64,000 nucleotides of DNA from Hydractinia symbiolongicarpus (Eukaryota > Cnidaria > Hydrozoa > Anthoathecata > Hydractiniidae), in the NCBI RefSeq assembly GCF_029227915.1, contig NC_079880.1:8335501-8399500 (forward strand), written 5' to 3'. Each line of letters starts with the position of its first letter. The stretch's first letter is position 1. The translations under genes and the position numbers were made by a program. Shown piece after piece: positions 48,632 through 61,100 of the stretch. Below the pieces are notes generated by a model. The model ran no database searches. It saw nothing but the letters and a program-made list of their open reading frames with translations, and was not told where the DNA came from.

Positions 48632-49067
48632 AAGAAAGATGATCTCAAGTCAGACGGGAAGTTGCATATCTTGTGGAGACGAAAACGTGATTCAAATCGT
48701 AAAGTTAAAATTATTTCTTTCTTAACAGACCGTCGTTAAGAATATCGCGTCACGTCGTCGACATCTTTTTCATCCGTTGAATTAAATACACGACACGAAT
48801 TTCAACGTTTCTTTCATAACCACGAGGTTTCCTACTTAATCTTAAAACGTGTGGTGAGCTGAAGAACTTTTATGAATTGTTGTCTGTTTTGATGTAAATT
48901 TTCTTTAATTTGAAGTAACCTAAGAAAATCATTTTTTGTATATAGCTATATGCATATATAATTCTAATACTCCCCAAATTTTTTATTGTACAGTTTTTGA
49001 CAGTTAAAATTGGTTTCTTTGGGCAGAGAGTTGAAAGAGAAAACCATTTTTGAACGTCGCACATATC

Positions 49068-49073
49068 AATAAA
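49068..49073 (+). terminator. Candidate poly(A) signal of the OXR1-like gene
   Basis: AATAAA 437 bases after the stop at 48,631. I noticed no closer canonical signal. Inferred from position only. Confidence 0.35.
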
Positions 49074-50147
49074 GGATACATAAACACCTCATTTTAAAAT
49101 TCTTTCTCACATCACTTCTGTTTGCTCTCAATCTTCGAGATGAATTGTTTATAGAGAATTATTTTTACTTATATTTCTTTGATAAAGTTCCATACAATGG
49201 TTTATTAGGGTCGGGTTATACTGAGGGAAAATATTAATTTTTTTGCTTAATAGATAAAGCTGGTTTTCTATTTGTCGGTTTTACGAAATAGTATTAAAAA
49301 TGTAATAATAAATAGAATATATGTTATTGTTTGTAAGTGTATGTTCTGTTAGACATCATGACTACAAAGTAGTTCAGATTCAACCTCCCAGTCGAAGTTG
49401 CATACCTGTTTTAATGAAATTTGATACAAACATTCAAAAGAAAATTTATCTAAAAAATTTAGAGTTACAATAAAATAAGTACCAGAATACGAACACTGGT
49501 AGCAAGATAATTTGCAGTTAGCATAAAAAATGAGCCCACAGTAGCTAATGATAGCGAATGCGACGATAGATATTGACAATCAATCACAAAAAGGTTTCAG
49601 AGGGATTAATAAGATCAAAATTTTGACGCAGAAGAAAAACGAAATTAATGCGGTACTGTAAAAAAAACTTGCCATAATTCGAATTTTGGGTGTGAAGCTA
49701 TATAGAGATTGGACTTTGACTTTTTTTTATGTGACACAAATTCAGTTTTGATTATTATATTAAGCTCGCTTTCTTTTACTGTGCCAAACTTTGTCAAAAG
49801 ACGAAGCAGCAATTTGGTTTAAAAAATCTCATTGTACTGTGGCAGGTTTGTAGAAGACTAAGTATTTTTAATTTTGTTGACCGAATGTGACCAAATGTAT
49901 ATAACATTTAACGGTATCAAGGTGACAAAAAATTAAGATTTGGACCAATTTTTATCTAAAACCAATCTTTTTAAATTTTCGGACCAATTTTGTTGACAGT
50001 GACTTCACTCAATTTTTGAAACCTCTGTTTATATGGTTGCTTAAAATTCAACTGACGCTGGATGGCTTATTTTCTACACTTTTAGCCTCGAATGTTCTTC
50101 CAAAAATGTTTCGAAATTAAATTTATTTTTTTAAATAAATACTGCAA

Positions 50148-50300
50148 CCTCGTCCCCAGGGTCTTGAGCCTTCATTACGGAGTTGTGAAATTCATTAAAA
50201 AGGCAAAATTATCCACTCTCGTCCTCAGGGTTTTTTGTCTTTCTGATATGAGAGAAAACTTTCATATCAAGAAGGCAAAAACCCTGGGGACGAGAGTGCA
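50148..50300. mobile_element. Palindromic MITE
   Basis: 'actctcgtcctcagggtttt' (from about 50,215) pairs with 'aaaccctggggacgagagtg' ending near 50,300, around a short centre with 'gatatga/tcatatc'. A related end (CCTCGTCCCCAGGG) lies at 50,148-50,165, and 'cctggggatgaggttg' recurs at 43,948. Foldback element. Confidence 0.55.
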
Positions 50301-51107
50301 AAGTTATCGTCATCATCAATTATATGAAGTTCTACCGATATTTTACATGGCTTTTTATAACGTTCCTTGCGGTGAAAGTCAACATTTGCATTAAACTCCC
50401 TTTAAAGTTGGCATCTATTAGAGGGGGCATGTATTGTAAAAAATCATGAGAAAAAGTAGTAAGATGATGAGGTGGGTAATAACAGAAGCGTTTACTCGAA
50501 CCATTACTAAAACATTCTAGTTCCTCAGAGCTCTTTAAGATAAACCCCAAAGTATAACCTTGGACCCACCTGGTCACATGGTGAAAATACACCACTATGT
50601 GGGCTCGATTGTCTGATGGCTTGGTTGAACACCGTTTTTCTTTTGACTTATCGTTTGCGAGGATGAACTGGGTTTATGATTTGAAGTGTCTCTTCCGAAC
50701 GCGGAAAAATGTCGCTTTTTAAGAATTACGAGGCTCCAACGGAAAAATATGTTCCTAGGCTAAAATACACGGAAAGTTTAAACGGACTGTTTAAATATAA
50801 GATAAAAAAACTTACCGTGTAACCAGGAAAGATATACAACTTTTTTTGGTTTTATAAGTTTTTTTAAAAGTTGGATATATTCAACTTTTGCTAAGTTTTT
50901 TCTATCGGAATTAACAGAATGATTAATGAGCTATTGTTTCTAACAACCAGTGCTAATCCGCTTTTTTTCTTCTACCATTATCCCTACTGCTGCTACAGCA
51001 ATATCCGCAATGGAAGATATACGTATTTATTCTTTGGTATTATTGGTGAAGCACTTTCTGTTCCTCGTTTAAATTCGTGCGCTATTATTTCAGACACCGC
51101 AGTGTCT

Positions 51108-51787
51108 TAAGTTCCACCAAAAGTGAAGCAAGAATATGTACAACAGACAACAAACAAAAGTGAAGCAAGAGTATGTACAATAGACAACAAACAAAAGTGA
51201 AGCAAGAGTATGTACAATAGACAACAAACAAAAGTGGAGCAAGAGTATGTACAATAGACAACAAACAAAAATGAAGCAAGAGTATGTACAATAGACAACA
51301 AACAAAAATGAAGCAAGAGTATGTACAATAGACAACAAACAAAAGTGAAGCAAGAGTATGTACAATAGACAACAAACAAAAATGAAGCAAGAGTATGTAC
51401 AATAGACAACAGACAAAAATGAAGCAAGAGTATGTACAATAGACAACAAACAAAAGTGAAGCAAGAGTATGTACAATAGACAACAAACAAAAATGAAGCA
51501 AGAGTATGTACAATAGACAACAGACAAAAGTAAAGCAAGAGTATGTACAATAGACAACAGACAAAAATGAAGCAAGAGTATGTACAATAGACAACAAACA
51601 AAAGTGAAGCAAGAGTATGTACAATAGACAACAGACAAAAATGAAGCAAGAGTATGTACAATAGACAACAAACAAAAGTGAAGCAAGAGTATGTACAATA
51701 GACAACAAACAAAAATGAAGCAAGAGTATGTACAATAGACAACAAACAAAAGTGAAGCAAGAGTATGTACAATAGACAACAAACAAA
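51108..51787. repeat. 37-bp minisatellite (about 18 copies)
   Basis: Unit GCAAGAGTATGTACAATAGA plus CAACAAACAAAAGTGAA, with A/G variants at two places. It lies ~320 bases beyond the DLG5-like stop. Because 37 is not a multiple of 3 and the minus strand has no stop in any register, all three minus frames stay open for about 700 bases (LLFVVYCTYSCF-type strings). These are not proteins. Confidence 0.9.
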
Positions 51788-52101
51788 TTGTTTTGTTAGT
51801 AATTTTACTATTAAAAAAAAATCCGCCAAAATAAATTGTGATTTTAAAACTTCACATAAAATTCTGTCTTACAAAATATATCTTTAAAATATGAAAAATA
51901 TACAAAAATATAATGAGATGTTTTTATTTTGCAAAGCAAAGACGTCAAAAACGCGAAGCTAAGTCTTTTCAGAAATGAGTCGTACCTTTTTTCCTACCTT
52001 CACCGAATTACGTTATTATATAGTTACTATATTTACATAACAAATCGACCAGCGATTTTTACGGTAGTCGGTCATAGAAAGAGAGGCCAACAACGTCATC
52101 A

Positions 52102-52107
52102 TTTATT
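52102..52107 (-). terminator. Poly(A) signal just after the DLG5-like stop
   Basis: On the minus strand the stop TAA (52,110-52,108) is followed at once by AATAAA. Use of it would give a 3' UTR of only about 20-30 bases. Other signals further downstream cannot be excluded. Confidence 0.4.
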
Positions 52108-55100
52108 TTATCCTTCCACAATCCACATTGTTCGTTTTTGTTGGTCCTGTACACACTCAGCGATATCTTTACACACACTGTGTAGACTGTGACAGTTTAA
52201 AAAACCTAGAATGAAAAAAAGGAGAGTTAAAAATTGATTAGTAAAAACCTGATCATACCGTATGGAATCGAATACGAGCCGATTTACATTTTAGAATTTC
52301 CTGTTTCAAAACAAAGTGTAAAAGAATGTGATAGCTTTCAAAAGGACATATTCAAAATGCGATGTCTGACCGTTAAAAATGTAATTCGCTTTCAAGGATA
52401 TATTCAAAATGCGACGTCTGACCGTTAAAAATGAAATTCGCTATCAAGGATATATTCAAAATGCGACGTCTGACCGTTAAAAATGTAATTCGCTATCAAG
52501 CATTTTATTTTGTTCATGACGGTGGGGCCTGTGGTACATTTAAACATGTGACAGAAGCTGTGGTGTGGGGATGTGGTGCATGTAAACATGTGACGGCAGA
52601 TAGGATAACAACACTTACAGGTCACGTGACTTTTACAATCTTTTTCCACCTTTAGATACATATCGTACAAGTCTTTTGCTGTTTTTGAGCTGATCTTGTT
52701 GAGAATATAATGACCTTCCTTCATCTCCCTACAAAAACAAAAACGAAAAGTTCAAAGACGGACACTTCACGACAATATAAAGTTTCCTATCTTCTCAGTT
52801 GTACACAAAGATATTTTAAATTGTTGTAACTGTCCCACCCTTCTTCTCATTTACCGTGTATTTCTTTGGAGTGTAAAAGCCTCGACTCAGTTCTCACAAA
52901 ACATAAAGAGTCTGACGTATTTACAGCAATACCCTTACTGCTTACCCGTAACTTTGGCTAAAAAGTTAAAAAACTACATATGTTATGTTTCACATAAAAC
53001 ACACAAAAAACATACTTGATATGTCTTGGTGATTTGTACTTGACAAAAATGACGATCGGATGAAGTTGAAGAAGTGAGAGTTTCTCCATGGCTTCTACAT
53101 TTATATCCAGTAAACAATGTTTAGACTGAAAAACACAAATACCATAAATCATTTCAGCAAAAAGCGCGTTAAAATGCACAGCAACATCGACGACGACAAA
53201 AAACAACTTCAACGACCGTAATAGCAATATCAACGACGATAAAAAAAACAATGACGACAATAAAAAAAACATTGACGACAATAAAAAAAACATTGACGAC
53301 AATAAAAAAAACATTGACGACAATAAAAACAACATCGACGACAATAAAAAAACATCGACGACGTCGACAAAACAACATTAACGACGACGATAAAAACAAC
53401 ATTAACGACGACGATAAAAACAACATCGACGACGACGACAAAAACAACATCTACGACGACGATAAAAATAACATCAACAACGACGCTAAAAACATCATCA
53501 GCGTCAATAAAAAACAACATCAACGACGATAAAAACAACACCGACGACGACGATAAAAACAACATCAACGACGACGACAAAAACAACATCAATGACGACT
53601 AAGACAATATCAGCCTTTAAAGAGATTTAAGCATCCCATATTCACCAACATTTGACTTGGCCACCTGACGAAATACTATCCGCTTATAGCAAAAATAAGC
53701 GACGACGAGGTTCCGCACCTCAACACAAACTTCACTTCAATAATATGAAATATTTTTAGGTGTATTTTCACAAGAAAGTTTCACCGAAAACAAACTTAAA
53801 CACTATCATTGACAGACGTTATGCGTGTCTACCTTTCCGTAGATGACATTCTTGATTGCTTGTGGTGTGACACATTCGTAACGATCCCCTTTCTTTGATA
53901 ACTTGTAATCCACATACGTTCCATCGATCACCATAGTATCCATTGTTTCTTTCGTTGACTCGCTTATCTCTTTAAATAAGAACAAAAATAGAGTTACCAT
54001 CACAGATCAATTAGGAGCCAGCCACCACACTTCGTCATTTTCAAAAGTTTTTGCCAACTTCGTGAAAAAGAAGTGGAAGACTATTCGCAGAAAGGTCTAA
54101 ATTTAAATTTTTCTATTTTGAAAATGATGATTCGTTTAACGAATCCATAAATTCCAGTTCGGAAAATTCGCGAAATTTAATTTCCGCAAAATATTTGAAC
54201 TCACTAACTTCGTGAAAATTTAAATTATTGTTCGAAAGATTTCTCGCGGAAAGGTAACACACTCACCCGGTAAACATCTGGCGAAACTGTTACCGTATTC
54301 TATAACAAGTTTGTCACATATAGGTTCCGCCAGAGCGCCTATCACAACGACTGGACGAGGATAGTTTGAGTCGTATCTCTTTACAAACTGGTAAGCTGTG
54401 AAGTCATCTAAAAACAACAACAAAAAACATGTAAACGTTTTGCCGCACTGACACAGTTGTAGCTGTTCTCCTCCCCACAACTTTCGACTACAACATATGT
54501 AAGGCCATGGCAAAAATTTTCTGTGCGCTGAACAGAAAGAACGTAGACTAATCAAGGAATGGCTAATATGACGGAAAAGACCAAAGTAGATACAACCTTC
54601 AATATTGTAGTCTACACTGCATGCAATGCTTCCTCTTCTCACAACAGCCAATATGGTAGCTACAATAATGCAACTAGAAAAAGCCATGTGTTTTCTCGCT
54701 TAGCCAGTAGTTACCTGTTAAAAAAGCGAGCGATGTTCCACTGCTAACCGTGCTGGTTATTTCCATATCAACCTTCGAGTCACTGCTTTCTCTCGAATGG
54801 TTGATAGCATGATGCGAAGATCCCTTTTTGCTTCGTCGAAACAAACTTTTGCGGCCTTTTAACTTGTCGTCGCCGTATGTCGAAGAACGTCGCAACAACA
54901 GTTCTTGCTCAGCTCTAGAAAAAAAGAAGCAACTTACAATAACAACTTATATTTTTTTAGTTTCTTCTCATAGCCGGGTAGTCACCTGATACTTTTTTAA
55001 CCAATCACACGACAATAACAGCCGAGGAAAAGCCAAACTCACTTTCTACTGCTGGGAATCTTTCCTTGAACTTTCTTATATTCGTCACTGTCTGGGTTGT

Positions 55101-58100
55101 CTGTTATAATAGTAGCTCTCCATATACCAAGTTGGCCTTTATACAGTGTTTCTGTAACATGTAGTATGTCGCCTTTGCGGAAAGCGAGTTCACCTTTGGA
55201 TGGGTGAGTGCGATCAAACAATGTTCTGGAAAGAAACATCAAATTTATCATCGGTGTGTCTCATCATAGGACTTAAGACGAACTTTAGGTGTTGCCACAC
55301 AGAGAAGCAAAACTTGTACTGAAAATTCCACAAATCAGCACACAACAACTATCAAACTGATGACCGAGCAATTTGTTTTTGTTTTCCAGTGTGTAAAAAC
55401 AAAACTTACCGGACATAAAGCGAATCACCAGGTTCATTTTGAGCTTCGATGTAACCTAAACACAAAACAGATACGAATTAAAAGGGGAAATATAATTATA
55501 AAGAAGACTTCTTCAAACGTATATTAAGTGTGACCACTCACCTGGTGGATTGTATTGCACTTGAAAATCAGCGACTTCTGTTGGTTTACCAAGTTCCAAT
55601 GTGGCATCTTCCAAAGTACAGCCTTTCATATCTTTCGCATTGTACTAAAATATCAAATATTCACTTTTAAACAAAAATAGAAGAAACATCACTCGCCCCT
55701 TAACATCTAACACGCTTTTAAATAAGCAAGAATAAAAATCAATTTGCCAGAATGGTTATCTTTCGTAGCAATTTTTCAAAACATACAAGGGCGGTGTCAA
55801 TAATTTTTCAATATCCCCAATCCATCTACACAGGAAAATCAATGTTTGTTAGACCCAATTTGCGCACATTAAAAGGTTGTGATAAATTTTTTAGGATTTT
55901 TTCAGTAAAATCTGTGTCGTTACATGTTCTTGAAATGAACCCAGAAGTTATGAGGTCCGGTGTCCGATACAATTTTGCAATAACTACAGAGAAACGAAAT
56001 CAGCTTTAAAAGATGATCTGCGAAAATCACGATAAAAACTTAAATGCAACAGACCTTTAGGATTTTGTCTCCACATTTCAAACCAGATTGGTGGCCAGCT
56101 AAACTGTCTTTTTGAATGTCGGAAATATAGATACCAAGCGAATTACCGCCAATTATTCCAATACCAAGCGGTTCAGAGGGCTGTTCCCGATCGATGCGAA
56201 TAAATCTTGGTTCTTCTACAGCGTCACCCTCGGGAATTGGAGTTCTAAGGAAAACACGATCCAAGTTTTCAAATAGTTTCACATACCTTTAATAGGTGAA
56301 AAAAAGTGAAAGAATGAGAAGTTGATAAACTTTAATATAACCAGTCATTGACATTTTTTTCAAAAAGAGTTGCATTCAAATATTACGTGAAAAATAGTTG
56401 TGATAATTTTTCGAATAAAAAACTCACCGGTAGTAAAAAACTCACCGGTAGTAAAAACTCTCGGTGGCAAAATAAACTTAAACGTAAAAAATATTTTACG
56501 TTTTTTGTACGCCAAAATAATCAGTAGAAAGTGTTCAGAACAGATTATAAAAACACTGCGCTACTCTATCGAAGTGTTAGCTACTTCATATCTTTTTACG
56601 AGTCAACTGAATATTTTACTGGTTAATTCTCTTTAGAATCCGCCAACTTTATTTTGAACGAAGATATTGCTCAGCAGTTGCAACAGCACTTACATTTTGA
56701 TATCGTTCGACGTAAGTTTAGAGTGGTCTGAGCATGAGCTTGTATTCGAATTTATTCGCACGTGTATAGACACGGGAGTTCCAGGCGCGGTACATCTCAG
56801 TAAAGGCGAGCTTAACGAAGCTGCTGTGACATTTTTATGCGGAGTGCAAGGTGTAGACTGGGCACTGCTAAAAATAAAGGTGCAAACACACTGTGCAACT
56901 TACGTGCATAATATATAAGTGGAATACTACATGATAGCTAAACACAAAAAAAAACAGAATTGCGAAGGAGGGTGAAATTATGAGTGGCATAGTAAACCTA
57001 CTATAAATAACTTGGCTAAAACGCTATGTATCCTGACATATATTGTTTATCATTATTGCACTTGAAATTTTTGATGAAAGTATAGAACTTAAACTTTAAA
57101 CCGAGAATATAAGTGTACATAACTTTGTGTAAACTATGCATAAACTCGAATTTATACCTGACACTAGTCTCCACAGCTTCTTGCATCTCTAAAAACAAAA
57201 AAACAATTACGGGTTTTTAATTTAGCAAATCGAAAAATTGAACTTTTTTACGGTTTTATTTTAGCGAAACAACGGTTCCGCATATTTGTTTCGCGCGTAA
57301 ATTGAGCTAGCAGTTATCGAAAAAGTTAATTTTGAAAAAAAACTAACGAACTTTAAACTTATTTCAAACAATATTCTATTTAAGTTCATACACACTCACT
57401 GAGAGGGTTGTATTGCACAATATGAACAACACAAAAAGTTCACACACACTCACTGAGATGGTTGTATTGCACAATAACAACAACACAAAAAGTTCACACA
57501 CGCTCACTGAGAGGGCTGTACTGCACAATATGAACAACACAAAAAGTTCAGACACACTCACTGTGAGGGTTGTATTGCACAATAACAACAACAGAAAAAG
57601 TTCAGACACACTCACTATGAGGGTTGTACTGCACAATATGAACAACACAAAAAGTTTATACACGCTCACTGAGAGGGCTGTACTGCACAATATGAACAAC
57701 ACAAAAAGTTCAGACACACTCACTGTGAGGGTTGTATTGCACAATAACAACAACACAAAAAGTTCAGACACACTCACTGAGAGGGCTGTACTGCACAATA
57801 TGAACAACACAAAAAGTTCTGACACACTCACTGTGAGGGTTGTATTGCACAATAACAACAACACAAAAAGTTCACACACACTCACTGTGAGGGTTGTATT
57901 GCACAATATGAACAACACAAAAAGTTCACATACACTCACTGTGAGGGTTGTATTGCACAATAACAACAACACAAAAAGTTCACACACGCTCACTGAGAGG
58001 GCTGTACTGCACAATATGAACAACACAAAAAGTTCACACACGCTCACTGAGAGGGTTGTATTGCACAATATGAACAACACAAAAAGTTCATACACATTCA

Positions 58101-61100
58101 CTGTGAGGGTTGTATTGCACAATAACAACAACACAAAAAGTTCACACACACTCACTGTGAGGGTTGTATTGCACAATAACAACAACACAAAAAGTTCACA
58201 CACGCTCACTGTGAGGGTTGTATTGCACAATAACAACAACACAAAAAGATCACACACGCTCACTGAGAGGGTTGTATTGCACAATATGAACAACACAAAA
58301 AGATCATACACACTCACTGTGAGGGCTGTACTGCACATTATGAACAACACAAAAAGTTCATACACACTCACTATGAGGGCTGTACTGCACAATATGAACA
58401 ACACAAAAAGTTCATACGCACTCACTGTGAGGGTTGTATTGCACAATATGAACAACACAAAAAGATCATACACACTCACTGTGAGGGTTGTATTGCACAA
58501 TAACAACAACACAAAAAGTTCAGACACACTCACTGAGAGGGCTGTACTGCACAATATGAACAACACAAAAAGTTCTGACACACTCACTGTGAGGGTTGTA
58601 TTGCACAATAACAACAACACAAAAAGTTCACACACACTCACTGTGAGGGTTGTATTGCACAATATGAACAACACAAAAAGTTCACACACACTCACTGTGA
58701 GGGTTGTATTGCACAATAACAACAACACAAAAAGTTCACACACGCTCACTGAGAGGGCTGTACTGCACAATATGAACAACACAAAAAGTTCACACACGCT
58801 CACTGAGAGGGTTGTATTGCACAATATGAACAACACAAAAAGTTCATACACACTCACTGTGAGAGTTGTATTGCACAATAACAACAACACAAAAAGTTCA
58901 CACACACTCACTGTGAGGGTTGTATTGCACAATAACAACAACACAAAAAGTTCACACACGCTCACTGTGAGGGTTGTATTGCACAATAACAACAACACAA
59001 AAAGATCACACACGCTCACTGAGAGGGTTGTATTGCACAACATGAACAACACAAAAAGATCATACACACTCACTGTGAGGGCTGTACTGCACATTATGAA
59101 CAACACAAAAAGTTCATACACACTCACTATGAGGGCTGTACTGCACAATATGAACAACACAAAAAGATCATACACACTCACTGTGAGGGCTGTACTGCAC
59201 ATTATGAACAACACAAAAAGTTCATACACACTCACTGTGAGGGTTGTATTGCACAATATGAACAACACAAAAAGATCATACACACTCACTGTGAGGGTTG
59301 TATTGCACAAGAGCTGTTACAGTGTTAGCAACAGAAAGCTGATTCATAATGGATGCTGCTTGATCAGAATTTGCTGACCTCAAGTTGATGCCATTATACT
59401 AAAAGAAAAAGAACAGTTATTCAATGACATTCAGAATACAGCTCCATTGATATGGAAAGTTATGGGGATCAGGTGTGGTGATTAGATGTTTTCTACTGGA
59501 TTTTACATTCAAAAGTTTATCAGCACCTGACACTTTACTACAAGCACGTTTTCACAATTATTACGAAAACTTTTCCTTCAGAAAAAAAAAATAAAAAAAA
59601 AAATTATACTGGCCCTTCTGTTAAATTTTCTAGTTTTGAACCCGATTTCTTGCCTCTCTCTCTTTCTCTGTTCTTCTACTGCCTAACTCTCGTTTATATA
59701 ACAAAGAATGTTAACATGTTTAAACCAACCTCCAATAACTGATCACCACATCTTAATCCAACCTTAGATGCAACACTTCCCTCATTAACACCCACCACAA
59801 AAATACCATTGGATTGACCTTGCCTAATGATAATACCCAAAGGGTTTTGTCCCTTCTCAATGATTGTTTTACGTGGTTTCTCTTCTTCACTATACAAAAA
59901 ACAAGATTTTGCATTACTCACTATAGCAGCCAAATCAAAATATGATATTTTTGGCAGAAACACTAGAGCTATAAAAAAGGTACAGTTGGTTTTTGTTTTG
60001 TTTTTTTGTCATGGATTTTTTTTATGTATAAAAGATAAGAATTTAAATGGTTGATTTCTGTTATCAATCAGTAAACATCTTTTCAAAAAAACACGCATTT
60101 TTGTTTTTACCCTCCATGTTATTTACACCTCATAATATCCTGAACATTAAAAAACATTTTAGATAGACAAACATCTATATTATAATACCCGCATACGTCT
60201 GTCTGCCATGCCAAAATGTTACTGAAAGTAGTGAGACACACGTAACGCGGTACAAAAGAACAGGCGAACCCGTAGATTTTTCCATGGGCCACCAACTAGT
60301 ATATTAATAATATCACAACAAAGTCTTACACTTTGGTTTCAATACTGCTTGTCTGTTTAGATTTCTTGGTTTCTTCCTTTTTCACGTCACTCACTTCCCT
60401 TTTGTTTTCGTTTTTTTTCTGTTCCTCCAGATGAGTGTATGGCTCCTCAACAAGTGGTTCAATTGGATAAACAGACAAAGTGGCTCGGTCAGAAAACTCC
60501 GAGGAGTTTAATGACCCCAGCGAACTATGAGATCGATGAGAGAAAGAAGGCAAACTAGTAATGGAGGAGTGCCTATCGCCAGGATCTCGTGACAGTCGTC
60601 TCCCACCAATCGTCATGTTTGGATAAAGGCGAGTAGCCCTCAGTACTTTATTTGACCTAATTCCAGTTGAATTAATTGATGTGACTGAAGCAGTGGTACT
60701 TGAAGGCTGACCACTTGTACGGGGATTTTGAATCTCTAAGATGCTGTCATTTAGAGTGGGTGTTTTCTTTAATAGATGCGAATGTCGACCAACACTTTCA
60801 CTGCTTCCAACACTTTGTTTAGAGCTGCTAGGTCTTACTCGAGTCTGCCCTGAAACAGCATCGTTGGAGTGAATTTGGATAGTTTGCAAGTTGTGTGTTG
60901 CAGGATCATTCTTGCTAGTGGATATAAATGATCCATCTCTGCAAGTTTTTAAGTCATCCATTGATTGGTGTGTTCTTTTCATATCATTCAGTCCACGTCT
61001 TTTTTCTTCTTCATACAAATCACGCAAGATTTTTTGGATCTCGTCATCTGACATCCTTCCTATAAATGAACTGCCTGCTCTATTGTGAGAAACCATACCA

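Larger units (their letters stand above)
48640..51100. other. Intergenic region between convergent genes
   Basis: Contains the presumed OXR1-like 3' UTR, with a candidate AATAAA at 49,068-49,073, and a palindromic MITE at 50,148-50,300. No confident gene. A cysteine-containing frame at 49,349-49,579 (-) was considered and rejected. Confidence 0.45.

Noticed and set aside
49349-49579. Minus-strand frame resembling a secreted Ly6-type N-terminus (hydrophobic stretch, then CKLSCYQCSYS)
   Set aside because: It has no ATG and an in-frame TGA lies directly upstream. A possible second exon exists but the cysteine pattern of a three-finger domain is not completed.
53230-53592. Val/Phe/Ser-rich minus frames and an NNIDDDDK plus frame
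   Set aside because: Produced by the GACGA/ATAAAA tandem repeat in a DLG5-like intron.
10390-59310. CRISPR-like arrays
   Set aside because: Units abut directly with no unique spacers, the genome is eukaryotic, and no cas genes are present.
57376-59377. Two ~650-codon open frames on opposite strands
   Set aside because: Both come from a 54-bp repeat. The minus frame is not the frame of the DLG5-like exon, and the array is intronic.
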